A stretch of DNA of 64,000 nt from the NCBI GenBank assembly GCA_002077065.1, contig NAJO01000048.1, positions 186,001-250,000 of the forward strand, written 5' to 3'. The notes beneath the pieces were generated by a model, which made no database searches, had not been told where the DNA came from, and saw only the letters and a program-made list of their open reading frames with translations. Of the stretch, positions 52,154 to 61,700 are shown piece by piece (within the stretch, counting starts at the first letter, position 1; the number at the start of each line of letters is the position of its first letter). The position numbers were made by a program, and so were the translations under genes. Source of the stretch: Cryoendolithus antarcticus (Eukaryota; Ascomycota; Dothideomycetes; Cladosporiales; Cladosporiaceae).

Positions 52154-52900
52154 CGTTGTTCGGTGTAGGGTTTGCTTTTGCCAGAAGGCCTGGTTTTCTC
52201 AAAGCTTCGTTCGTGCTACCGACCCATACTGGAAGCAGATTGACAACACACCACAGCTGTACGACAGTGTACAGACTCAGAGCAGACCACGCCAACAAAG
52301 AACAGCAATGCAATGCGAGATGTATAGGCGAGACGGAGAACAGCATACAGCTCCAAAGGATCGAGTACATCAAGAATTTGCCAAGCATTCTGCCAAAGCT
52401 TCTGCCGAGCGTGCTTCAGCAGCTGAGACAGAGCAACACTCACCATAGATCACATAAACCATCTGATGCGGTGGCACGCGTCAAAGTGTACTGTTGACGG
52501 GTTTTTGAGTTCCATCATCGATGCGAAAAGCAGTGGCAGCTACGTTCCTCCCAGCGCTCGTTGTCGAAGCCCCTGACACCGTCATGTGAACAGGCATGGG
52601 GTTAAGCGCTCATATCCCGAGCCCTACGCGTGATCTGGTATGTTTGAGAGACACCCAACGGGCGTCCTCGCTGGTCTAGGTCAAGCCACTGGACCAATGA
52701 TGCCTCCATGCTACGTCGTACCCTATTTGCTCTCCTGATATACCATAACCACGATGGAAGTAAGACGTCGATCGACGGTAGCACTCTGTACGGATCGTTT
52801 CGAGACCACTGACTTTGTAACAGTGTCAGGGGAGATGGGCGACACACGGAACACTCGATTCAGTACAACTACTATTTCAGCCTCCAAGGGTTCTATGCAC
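52154..52900. other. Intergenic between SulP gene and tandem array
   Basis: About 750 bp with the sulfate-transporter promoter and the 3' end of copy A. ORFs on both strands show no features and I found no fifth copy of the family here. Confidence 0.45.
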
Positions 52901-53653
52901 TCAGTCATGGAACCACTCTCCTCTTGATCTCGCCGCGGCATGCTGGCTAAGCAAGTCAACCCCATACCTCGCAGGGATCTCACTACGGTGAAGACGCCTC
53001 TGCCCACCCCAGTCTGACACACGCGTCGTGGCGTGATTTGTGACATAATGTGCTGCAACCCTACGATTGCCCTCTGCTGCCTGGGCGAGCGCGTCGTTGT
53101 GGTAGCTGGCACGGTCTTGCCGCGCGACTGACTCTCGTCTGGAACGGCTTGGGCGACTGGCCTCGAGATCGCTCATACGCCTGTCCGTACGCCTTGAGTG
53201 GTTGTCTCGCCGGGATTGTCGTGTGTACTCCGCTGGCGGGGACGGACGCTCGAAGCTCCCCATCCCGAGTGGAGACACTGATCGCCGCTGGCTTGGATCG
53301 TATCGATCAACTGCTTCTCGATACGGCAACGTTCCATGAAAGTCCTTCATGTCAGTCCGCATGTTACTCTGACCGTACTTCCGATCGCGAACCCGCATGT
53401 TCCTGTATTCGCGTGCGGACATGGGCCACTGTAAACCACGGGCTGGTGAAGCTTCTCGCCGCCTCGAGGAAGCATACTCTGACGGCCTTCTGGACAGAGG
53501 GGCATATTCTGTTGGGTGATGGGAGCTCACGCTGTCGCGGTACGGCGTGTAGTAGTAGCCGTTACCCAAGCTGGACCCACGGCGATCACGTCCTGATCCT
53601 GATCCTGAGCCTGAGCCATAGCGTTCGGCTGCATCGCGTGCTAGACGATCCAT
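52901..53653 (-). CDS. Tandem Arg/Ser/Tyr-rich family protein, copy A
   Basis: A single exon of 250 residues. I recognise no known domain. The N-terminus is MDRLARDAAERYG, then a Gly-Ser run and RRGSSLGNGYY with TPYRDS. The middle is disordered-looking and dominated by Arg, Ser, Tyr and Pro (for example SRRPSEYASSRRREA). Conserved C-terminal blocks are ASYHNDALAQAAEGNRR and EIPARYGVDLLSQHAAARSR. The same order is found in three further copies upstream, all minus strand and evenly spaced, so it is one expressed-looking family. RS/RG/Tyr-rich composition suggests binding to RNA or condensate behaviour, but that is speculation. It has no signal peptide or membrane segment. Confidence 0.75.
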   Translation of the reverse strand: MDRLARDAAERYGSGSGSGSGRDRRGSSLGNGYYYTPYRDSVSSHHPTEYAPLSRRPSEYASSRRREASPARGLQWPMSAREYRNMRVRDRKYGQSNMRTDMKDFHGTLPYREAVDRYDPSQRRSVSPLGMGSFERPSPPAEYTRQSRRDNHSRRTDRRMSDLEASRPSRSRRESVARQDRASYHNDALAQAAEGNRRVAAHYVTNHATTRVSDWGGQRRLHRSEIPARYGVDLLSQHAAARSRGEWFHD

Positions 53654-54245
53654 GGCAGATCACGGAGCTCGGAACACCGTCGAGACTTGTTGGACAAGTC
53701 ACTTGTCTCAGCAAGGTAGTCGGCTGATTCGAGGCAAAGACGCACGGGGGCAATATGCAGGGGAGCGACTCTGTCACAAAGAGCTCAGCCCGCGACCGGA
53801 AGCGGCGATGTGAGCACTCGAGCCCATTGTCTGGACCTCGCTTGTTCCTCTACCGAACCCTCGCCAGGCGCTCCCATCGAGGCCGTCGTCTCGGCGAAAT
53901 GTCGGGCTAATACTGGCAGTGCACCACAATCTGGAAAGAGGCTTCACAATGATGGTTCGCCGCTGCACAACACAGCTCGTTGATTCAGCCTCTATGACGG
54001 ATCGCGGCTTCATGAAGGTGGCTGGCAGTCTTCACGGTACCCATGAAACACCAAGATTGCTCATCGATGCGAACGGACCGGATCGCATTTTCGCGGATAA
54101 ATTCAATCCTATCTGAATTTCTGAAGAGCACATCCCGTTTCGCGTTGAAGTCTAGACACGAATATAAAGACGCATTGCTGTGTAGCCCACAGTAGTAGGC
54201 GAATTATCATCAGCTGCCATGGTTGGGATGCTACATCATGCCTAT
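53654..54245. other. Spacer between copies A and B
   Basis: About 590 bp containing the promoter of copy A. A TATAAA on the plus strand at about 54165 does not precede a plus-strand gene. No other feature. Confidence 0.4.
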
Positions 54246-54923
54246 CTATATGTCCCAATGACTCGAATTGGCCCTTCTTCTCTCAGCGGCCGCTTGACTC
54301 AAAAGATCGCCACCGCCGTACCTAGCTGGTACCTCCTCGTCATACAGACGCCGCGGTGCAGCGTCGCTTTCGCGCCTGGTGTAGTCTTCAATGACATATC
54401 GCTGCGCGGCTCTCCGGTTGTCGTCTTCATGCCGAGAGAGCGCGTTGATGTGGTACGATGCTCGTGCCGCCTGTGCCAGTGAAGCCCGCCGACAACCTTC
54501 GTGATAGCTCGCCATGCTACTGGGGCGTCTTTCCGCATCGTTGTGGTAGGGGCTGACCGAGGACTGGAGCCCAGCGACACTATATCTGTTACTCCGCCTG
54601 AGCTGCTCGTAATCTCTGGTCGATAATGGAGATCTGTCCGTGTAAGGGTTGCGGCGCTCACGGCGCGGGCTTACGTCACGGTTGGGTCGATCGAAGGGGA
54701 CGCCATATTTGTTGCTGCGGCTCTCGCGACGCTCATATCTTGGCGGTGAGCGCTCGAGACGTCGCGACCGAGCGTGCGATGACCGGCGGGACTCTCTCCT
54801 GCCACCGCTGTACGGGTCCGAGCTGGACATAGCTGACCTCCTGCCGTACGAGTCGTAGTAGCCTGATCCGCCTCCTGGGCTCGAGCCGTAGCGGGCAGCT
54901 GCATCGTGTGCGAGGCGATCCAT
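54246..54923 (-). CDS. Tandem Arg/Ser/Tyr-rich family protein, copy B
   Basis: A single exon of 225 residues, second of the array. It starts MDRLAHDAAARYGSS, followed by GGGSGYYDSYGRRS, which matches copy D and differs from copies A and C. The middle is rich in Arg, Ser and Tyr (SRRLERSPPRYERRES and similar). The C-terminal blocks are ASYHINALSRHEDDNRRAA with RYV, and EVPARYGGGDLLSQAAAERRR. Family function is unknown. The reading frame is complete and composition is like copies A and D, so I regard it as functional. Confidence 0.75.
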   Translation of the reverse strand: MDRLAHDAAARYGSSPGGGSGYYDSYGRRSAMSSSDPYSGGRRESRRSSHARSRRLERSPPRYERRESRSNKYGVPFDRPNRDVSPRRERRNPYTDRSPLSTRDYEQLRRSNRYSVAGLQSSVSPYHNDAERRPSSMASYHEGCRRASLAQAARASYHINALSRHEDDNRRAAQRYVIEDYTRRESDAAPRRLYDEEVPARYGGGDLLSQAAAERRRANSSHWDI

Positions 54924-55329
54924 GGTACCTTGCTAACGTGTATGCTTCCAGTGTGAGATTCTGGAGCTCTGACCCGAGCGAGGGCTTGCCGTTCCGTCTT
55001 GTATTCACGCTAACTCGAGACAAAGCGATATTCGACACGCCGGAAACGATGGGCCCCTCTTGAGAAGCATTGTTTGTCCCGAATCTCGTGTCGAGAGCCC
55101 ACCGGCAGGCCAAATGACAAAGAAATTTGAGCATCGTGCCTACTCGAAGGTCTGTCCAGCCTGCGTGCAGTAATTCGGCTTTCAAACAAAGAATATCACG
55201 GTAGCCAGATTGCATGGAGAGGGGGAGGATGTCCCAATTACTCGCGGCTCATTGTGAAAGCAAGGTAAGGCGATACACCCCGGCCTGATTGTCAATTTTC
55301 ATCTCAGCCTAGCAACTATCAATCCTTCG
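54924..55329. other. Spacer between copies B and C
   Basis: About 400 bp between the start of copy B and the end of the copy C remnant. No gene is seen. Confidence 0.4.
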
Positions 55330-56114
55330 CTACCCTGGAAGGAAATGCCACGACCCTCTTCGCTCTCCTCTAATAGCCCTTTCTGCGGCTTTTTGGCTTA
55401 GCAGATCACGACCTCCGTATCTGCTCGGTAGCTCGTCCTCCCGATACAGCCTTGTCCCGCCGAAAGTCTCATCACGCCTTCGGCAGTTCTCGCGAACAAA
55501 TATCTCGGCGCCGCGCGATTGGTCTCCGCTGCATCGAAAAGTTCACTTTGATGATACTCCGCGCGATGTCTCTCAGCCTGACGCGCCCTACTTCGCTCCC
55601 GGTAATAGCTCCCCCAAGTGCTCGGGCGTCTCGGCTCGTCATGGGCAGGGCTGGAGGAGGGGATAAGCCCGTTCCTTTGTGAGGTTCTGCCTCGCAGGCG
55701 GAGCGCTCCGTACTGCCTGTCAGTGATCGGCATGTAGTAAGGCCGACCAGTGTCGTGAGGAGTCAAGGGTGCAATGTCTTCGCGTGGGAGTCGTGCGCGG
55801 CGCCGGGACGCAGCACGATTCAAGCGGTCCACTGCCACATCGCAGTACTCTTCGTAGGTCTCATTGGGTCGGCGAATTGCGTTGCGTACGTCACGCACGT
55901 ATGGCTCATAGCGACGCGATGAGGCGTGCGAGGCTCGACGTGACGGTCGTCTGCCACTGCCACCCGAGGGAGAGGGATATTCCGAGGCTCGACGGGAGTC
56001 GATGCTGTCGCGGTAGGGCGTGCAGTAATACCCGTTCCCTAGGCTTGAGCCGCGGCGATCGCCTCCTGAGTTCGAGCCATAGCGAGCTTAGGCGTCTCGA
56101 GCGAGGCGGTCCCT
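55330..56114 (-). pseudogene. Tandem family, copy C, disrupted
   Basis: Aligned to its neighbours, this copy has three lesions. The start codon position reads AGG (56114-56112) instead of ATG. The eighth codon after it is TAA (56090-56088), directly after DRLARDA and before ARYG. A frameshift near 55495-55505 separates the middle, which reads TNRAAPRY, from the C-terminal block ELPSRYGGRDLLSQKAAER in another frame. Between the TAA and the frameshift the frame stays open for about 190 codons. RRGSSLGNGYY and TPYRDS near the N-terminus match copy A, while RGERRGSWHF at the end matches copy D. There is no internal Met near the N-terminus, so an alternative start would lose the conserved N-terminal block. 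Confidence 0.75.
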
Positions 56115-56606
56115 AATCTGCGGAGAGGTCTTCAGTAGGTGAAAGCGACAGCTGTGATTACTGCCAGTGTATCGAGGCTTCCCGAAGTTCATCTTACAAC
56201 AGATGTATCTGCGACAAAGGAAGGCGCCATCACCGGAAACGCGGAGTCGAGTCCGAAGTCCGTGTCCAGTGATGACACTGGACTCGGCCTGACTCCCTGA
56301 TCGGTGGCCGCTCGCTCGCTCGGACAAAGGGCGCTTCACATGGATGATGCGATAATCATACGCGTTGACTAAATATATTGAGTGAGCTCACCATGGCAGG
56401 CGTGGCCGGGTAGCGTTCAATGCCAGTGGTAGACGCGGCCTTCAGGCCGCATGACGAGCTGTAGATTATGGTCAGCAGCGTAAAATTCTTCCGATTGTGC
56501 ATCTGAAGTCAATCAGGCTACGTACTGAGCCGCGAGCTGACAACAACTGCGGAGCAGGATCGAGAAAGTTGCACATCCAAAGTAGAACTTAAGGTTCTCT
56601 GCCAGC
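56115..56606. other. Spacer between copies C and D
   Basis: About 490 bp between the pseudogene and the end of copy D. It has no gene. Confidence 0.4.
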
Positions 56607-57170
56607 CTAAAAAAAGTGCCACGACCCTCTCCGCTCGCCCCTCCTCGCCCTCTCAGCAGCCAGTTCACTTAAACGATCGCCGCCATGATATCTGCCCGGT
56701 ACATCCTGCTGATGCCTTCCCAAGTCCTGTCTGACATAGCGTTCCGCAGCCCTTCGATTCCCCTCACTCGCCCTTGCCAATCCCTCATAATGATACCTCG
56801 CTCTCTCAGCCTCCTGTCGCCTTTGCCGCTGCTCAGACTCCTCGGCCAGTAAATCCTGCTCAACCCGACGCACGAGACGATCATCTTCCTTCTGCGCCTT
56901 ATTCGCGTAGTACTTATCGCGCTGACGGCGATTGTGATTCTCGCGTGCGTTCGTTGAAGCCGCAATGGTCATAGCACCTGGCTCATTGGCGTAGCGGCTT
57001 CGAGGGTCGACGCGGCGCTGAATGGCGGGCTCGGCGTAGATGCTGCTGAGACGTCGGGACGAGCGGTGGGAGCTGGAGTGGCCGTAGGGATCGTAGTAGC
57101 CTCCTCCACCCTCACCACCGGCGGAGCTTGTGCCGTAGCGGGCTGCTGCGTCGCGGGCGAGACGATCCAT
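56607..57170 (-). CDS. Tandem Arg/Ser/Tyr-rich family protein, copy D
   Basis: A single exon of 187 residues from the ATG at 57170, the shortest copy. The frame extends upstream to other Mets (57305), but MDRLARDAAARYG aligns with copies A and B and fixes the start. GGGGYYDPYG follows, as in copy B. The middle is a charged helix or coiled coil (DRLVRRVEQDLLAEESEQRQ) in place of the Ser/Tyr-rich section of A and B. The end has ARYHYEGLARASEGNRRAAER and PGRYHGGDRLSELAAERARR, then RGERRGSWHFF. It is the first copy of the array in the direction of transcription. Function unknown. Confidence 0.75.
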   Translation of the reverse strand: MDRLARDAAARYGTSSAGGEGGGGYYDPYGHSSSHRSSRRLSSIYAEPAIQRRVDPRSRYANEPGAMTIAASTNARENHNRRQRDKYYANKAQKEDDRLVRRVEQDLLAEESEQRQRRQEAERARYHYEGLARASEGNRRAAERYVRQDLGRHQQDVPGRYHGGDRLSELAAERARRGERRGSWHFF

Positions 57171-57794
57171 GGTTTGTTTGAGGTTCGTTGATCTCGCTGT
57201 AGACTTGAGTCGAGGAGCTTGCATGTTACTCGAGAGCGCGTGGCCCATTTGTGACAAAGGGCATCCTGAACGCCGGAAGTGGCGAGTGAGTCCTTGTTCT
57301 CTCATCGCAGCTCAGAGGCGCAACTCCAGTCTCGATGGATGCTGGAACAAAGAAATGAGAATATGTTCTAATCTTGGTGATGGCAATGCCTAGGACTGGC
57401 GTATGCTCATAAGCCAGTCTGCCGGTGCCGTTTTCGTCTGCTGGGTGTCAGCTCTTACTGAAACCAGTCAGCGTAGGCTACTCTGTACGTCAGAGGTGAA
57501 GTTGGTCTTCCAATAGTCTTGTGTGGGAGAGATGCTCAGACCATTACAGCTCCGGATTTACGTCTTCGATACATCTCTCTGCTATTCCGTCTTAGTGATC
57601 GCAGCTACAGTACGACAAGTCCTCCAACGCCATCGCTAAAGCAGTGTGCTTGGCCAACCAGCCAGGATCATGTCCTGGGTATCATCAAGTCAAAACAATC
57701 TCGCCCCCCATGCTGCTCCTTCCTGTGCTCCCATTGAATACCACATCTACGCGCCTGAGCTATGCGCCTCATCATACAACGCCATATCGAGCTC
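57171..57794. other. Intergenic, array promoter and phosphatase 3' region
   Basis: About 620 bp between the start of copy D and the end of the phosphatase-like gene. No supported gene; plus-strand ORFs are antisense noise. Confidence 0.4.
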
Positions 57795-58655
57795 CTAGTC
57801 CGACGCAAATGGCGCAAAGCTCCTCCCACCAAATCTCTCCAAATCATCCTGCCCCATCTCATGGTCGTCATCCTCATCCCTCTCCAATCGCCTCTTTTGC
57901 TTGTGTCCAACCCCGCCAAATCCACTCCCACTCCCCCCCGTCATCCCATTCCCAGCCACCGCCCTCCTCGCACAAACCACATCCCAATACCCCTGTAATA
58001 GTCTCTTCATCCCATCGTCGAAGTTGACGCAGAATCTCTGCGCCTGCACGACTTGCATTGCGCGGATATAGTCAACTCCCTCCCACCCCTCCATCAGATA
58101 CGCCGCAGCAACGCCCGCAGCGCGCTCATTCCCGCTCTCACAGAACAAGAACACCTTTCCCTGCCCCTGCTGCGCGATCAAGTGACCATTGATCTTACTC
58201 GTGCACTCCGGGAAACGTTTGATCAACTCCGTGTTGTTGAGTAAATCCAACGTCTCGGCTTCGATCCCCAGCGCGCGGATCCTAGCCATCGCACTGTCCA
58301 TCAGCTTTCCTGCTAGTCCGGGCGCCTTCTGGCGGATGCCTAGGACCATCGTGATGCCTGCAGCTTGCAGCCAGGCTTCGTTCTTTGCGACCGTCATGGG
58401 ACCCAGGTAGAGATTGGGGAGGATTGCCTGTGCTTCGCGGCGACGCTCGTAGGACCAGTCGAGGACTGTATTTGAGGTGATTTGGGGAGGCGGGTGGGTT
58501 TGGGAGTTTAGCGGGGTCGGAAGCTCGAGGGATGGGAGCGCGAGATTGTCGAGGGGTGGTGGGGGGACGACGATGCGGGGCGGAGCCGGGATGAGGGTGG
58601 TGTAGATGTCGTTTTGGGCTGCATAGGGAGCGGTGGGGTGGTGGGGTAGGGCCAT
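57795..58655 (-). CDS. STYX-like dual-specificity phosphatase fold protein
   Basis: A single exon of 286 residues. The first 70 residues are Pro-rich. The DSP-like fold begins at LDWSYERRREAQ and ILPNLYLGPMTVAKN, then ITMVLGIRQ. The P-loop reads FLFCESGNERAAG, so Cys-X5-Arg is kept but the usual His before the Cys is Phe. RFCVNFDDGM after it matches the RFCINPNAGF segment of STYX pseudophosphatases. STYX proteins lack the Cys; this one has it, so weak activity or phospho-binding are both possible. The tail is Gly-rich, then acidic (DRDEDDDHEMG-like). No obvious partner is suggested by neighbours. Confidence 0.8.
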   Translation of the reverse strand: MALPHHPTAPYAAQNDIYTTLIPAPPRIVVPPPPLDNLALPSLELPTPLNSQTHPPPQITSNTVLDWSYERRREAQAILPNLYLGPMTVAKNEAWLQAAGITMVLGIRQKAPGLAGKLMDSAMARIRALGIEAETLDLLNNTELIKRFPECTSKINGHLIAQQGQGKVFLFCESGNERAAGVAAAYLMEGWEGVDYIRAMQVVQAQRFCVNFDDGMKRLLQGYWDVVCARRAVAGNGMTGGSGSGFGGVGHKQKRRLERDEDDDHEMGQDDLERFGGRSFAPFASD

Positions 58656-59128
58656 GATGTCGAGGGTGGTTGATTGTATGATCAGTGGAGGTTAAGGATC
58701 CGATATAACGGATGTAGCTAAGGTTGTGTCGAGTCGCACGGAATGTGGAGGGAGAGTGTTGGAGCGCTGCATTGTTATGCGGTGCTTATGTGTTGACCGC
58801 AGCGTTGTTTCGGGAATTGCTCATGCGTTCACATGGAGGAATGTGCTGTAGAGGGTAGAGGTAGGACGCAGGTGAAGTCACGATTCGACATGCACGGGAC
58901 ACACATGCACCTTTTTGGACTACAATACCCTGTAGCGTACAAAACTTCACATAATTGCATGGCTCTTTACTTGTCGCACTGCTGTCATGAATGCGGGCAT
59001 ATGCAAGACCTCGCGCTGTCACAAGCGCTCGATCCACTTACGTTGTAGATTCAAGGCCGCAGGCAAGAGATTTAGACGAAGCTGCAGCCGGACTCGTGAC
59101 TCAACTTCACTTTCGGACATATACATAT
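58656..59128. other. Intergenic, phosphatase-like gene promoter
   Basis: About 470 bp between two minus-strand genes, without a recognised feature. Confidence 0.4.
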
Positions 59129-60503
59129 CTACAACTGCTCATTGACAAACAACCCAGCCATACCCATACCCGTGCCGATGCACATAGTAGTCAACAGCAC
59201 CTTCGCCTTCCTACGTCTGCACTCACTCAGTCCAGTGACAATCTGCCTCGCTCCTGTAGCTCCAAGCGGGTGGCCAAGCGCAATAGCTCCACCACGGACG
59301 TTCATCTTCTCGTGCGGGATCTTGAGCACGTCCTTGCAGTATACAGCCATCGATGCGAAGGCCTCATTGAGCTCGACGAGATCGATGTCGTCAATCGTGA
59401 GGTTGTACTTGCTAAGTAGCTTCGGCACGGCGATCGAGGGGCCAATACCCATGATGCGCGGTGCGAGGCCGGCGACGGTGGCGCCGACGAACTTGGCCAA
59501 GATGGGCTGGCCGAGCTCAAGAGCCTTGGAGCGCTTCATCAGAAGGATCGCGGCAGCGCCGTCAGTGACTTGGCTGCTGTTGCCACCCGTAGAGCGATCG
59601 CCATGCGGCATGAAAGCAGGGCGAATCTTGCTCAGTGACTCAAAGGTGGTACCGTAGCGCGGGCCCTCGTCCTTGGTGAGGGTAACAGTCTTCTCCTCAC
59701 CGGTCTTGGGATCCTTGACCTTGACAGTGATGGGCGTGATCTCATCATCGAACCAGCCAGCCTTCTGCGCAACCTCGGCACGACGGAAAGACTCAGCGGC
59801 GTACCGATCTTGCTGCTCGCGGGTGATGTTGAAGTCCTTGCCGACGTTCTCGGAGGTCTGACCCATGGGCTGCAGGCAGTCCGCTGCGTGCTGATTCGCG
59901 TTGACGATCTCATCGACAAACGGGCGTTCGAGGCGGTCGCCGCCGTCGCTCATGGACTCGGCGCCAACTGCCAGGCCGATCTCGATGCTGCCGGCTTGGA
60001 TCTGGTTGGCGATGTCCTGAACGGCTTTCAGGCCGGATGAGCAGAAGCGGTTGACGGTAGATGCTGCAGTCGTTGTCGGGAAGCCTGCTGCAAGTGCAGC
60101 GGCACGGCTGTAGTATGCCGCCTTGGAGTCAGAGACCTGGTTTCATGTCAGCCATGGCTAGCTGTCTTGCTCAGCTCACATTCAACGCACGTTGCCGACA
60201 CAGATGTCCTCCACCATCTGCGGGTCTAGTCTGGACTTCCGCACTGCTTGCTCCAAGATCTTGAAGATAAGTGCATCGAGATGTGTGTCTTTGAACCCTC
60301 CCTTCTTACCCTTCGCCAACGGCGTCCGAATCGCCAGGGTAATGACTACATCGTCGGGGTTTTGGGAAGTGCTACGTTGTCCCCTTGTTAGTACTATCCA
60401 CTTGGTAAGCGGAAGGGAGCTCATACATCGACTCGAGCGGGGTTCCCTTGGTGCTTGGGGTGAGGTGCGAGAGCACGGAGTTCAGACGTTGTTGGACAGC
60501 CAT
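59129..60503 (-). CDS. POT1: Peroxisomal 3-ketoacyl-CoA thiolase
   Basis: Three exons, 60503-60427, 60371-60191 and 60136-59129, give about 421 residues. It performs the last step of beta-oxidation, splitting 3-ketoacyl-CoA with CoA. The N-terminus MAVQQRLNSVLSHL contains a peroxisomal type-2 signal, RL-X5-HL. Catalytic residues are the Cys in NRFCSSG (joined exon 3), the His in GGAIALGHPLG, and the Cys in TTMCIGTGMG near the C-terminus, with NEAFA between. Intron donors are GTATGA and GTGCGT; both exon joins preserve frame and family sequence (LDPQMVEDICVGN, then VSDSKAAYYSRAA). It could also accept the CoA esters of the cluster ligase at 10859-12697, which carries a peroxisomal signal too. 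Confidence 0.94.
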
Positions 60504-61100
60504 GGTGTGATGAGTTGTGTGTATGAGGACTATGCTTGGTTAGTGCTATGAGAGTCTAGCAAGAGGTGTATGTAGTCGAGCTCTTGATGTGAGAGTTCGG
60601 CATGTTCTGACGGCTTTGCCGAGCCGAGGCAATCGGAAAGAGGCTAAAGCTGGGGTATGCTCTATTCCAGCGCCTGCTCACTCATCAACAAATTCACCTT
60701 GGAGATAATATATGTACGGCGATGAGGGCAAGCGAGGGAGCTGTACTCACGTCGATTCTGATCTCTGCTACCGCCGTGTTGACAGGACAAAGATAGAGAG
60801 GTAATTTTCGCTCTCAATCATTTCGAAGGTCTGAGTACTCAGCTTACCACAGCGTAACACGGCGTCGCCCATCAGGTATCGTGAGAGAGACAACCTCGTA
60901 GGAAGAGTGTAGTCGACCAATCAATAGTATCTTTCATCGACGATCTGGCAGCGGGAAAAGCGTTTTGGGACGGTCGAGGAAAGCACAAGCAATCTTTCCT
61001 TGTTCAGGCTCTTCGAGTACTGAATTTGCACGAGGCTCGGCCTCGCGGTGCCCTACCTCACACAGAAACTTCCCATTCGATTTCAGCAGTTGAAGAAATC
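60504..61100. promoter_or_regulatory. Shared promoter region, thiolase / cupin-like gene
   Basis: A 597 bp gap between divergent starts at 60503 (minus) and 61101 (plus). It contains a CCTCGG-type fatty-acid response hexamer near the thiolase start (separate entry). No gene is supported. Confidence 0.5.
60624..60629 (-). promoter_or_regulatory. Candidate fatty-acid response hexamer upstream of POT1
   Basis: CCGAGG on the plus strand is CCTCGG in the direction of the thiolase gene, about 120 bp before its start. CCTCGG is the core recognised by FarA/FarB, which induce peroxisomal beta-oxidation genes in Aspergillus nidulans. The position and target fit; a six-base match alone is weak. Confidence 0.35.
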
Positions 61101-61700
61101 ATGACCACCGATCATGGCAAGGACGTTGGACTACTTCTCCCAAACGGATGCCGCATCACGCACGGTCCCGGGGCCAACATCAAGAGGCCATTCACAGATA
61201 TGGACCTCACAATGCATGAGCTGAGTCCGAGTAATATATCCTTCAGCGGTCAGTTCGGCTTCATAGAGTTCACTACCGAGATCCGCCTGCCACGACATAT
61301 TCACATGGATCTCGCCAGGTCACGCTTAATCGCTGAACGCATCCTTGTCCTTAACGGTATCGGTATCGTCGAATTGGCAGGCGAACTATTTGTTGTCGCA
61401 CCAGGGACCCTCGTAGATGCCAAAGGCGGCGTACCGCATACCTGGTCAGCGTGCCCAGCAGGCGTCAAACTCCCAGATGGGACGGTCTCGGAAGGAAAGT
61501 TCACGATGGTATACGAGTACGAAGATGTAACAACCTTCTACCCCACGGCATCGACGGGGATTGTACTTGATCCGAAGGGCTACCAAGCGTTCGAGGGCAG
61601 TTTCGACGAAATTCGGTTTCCAAAGCTGACTGCGGAAGATGTGGTCGAGAGAGCTGAGGTCGTGTTGGGCAAGTATCGTGAGGAAGTAGTCTTGGCCTGA
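61101..61700 (+). CDS. Cupin-like hypothetical protein
   Basis: A single exon of 199 residues. An in-frame TTG lies upstream but the ATG at 61101 is the first Met that fits. The central part has the alternating strand pattern of a one-domain beta barrel with metal-site-like residues: the first block IRLPRHIHMD and a later block GVPHTWSACPAG spaced about 70 residues apart. This is a cupin-like pattern, with His in each block, but metal ligands are not certain. No enzyme activity can be assigned. It is divergent from the peroxisomal thiolase, so it may be co-regulated with fatty-acid use. Confidence 0.65.
   Translation: MTTDHGKDVGLLLPNGCRITHGPGANIKRPFTDMDLTMHELSPSNISFSGQFGFIEFTTEIRLPRHIHMDLARSRLIAERILVLNGIGIVELAGELFVVAPGTLVDAKGGVPHTWSACPAGVKLPDGTVSEGKFTMVYEYEDVTTFYPTASTGIVLDPKGYQAFEGSFDEIRFPKLTAEDVVERAEVVLGKYREEVVLA

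Noticed and set aside
54160..54175. TATAAA on the plus strand in the tandem array
   Set aside because: No plus-strand gene follows it; neighbouring genes are minus strand.
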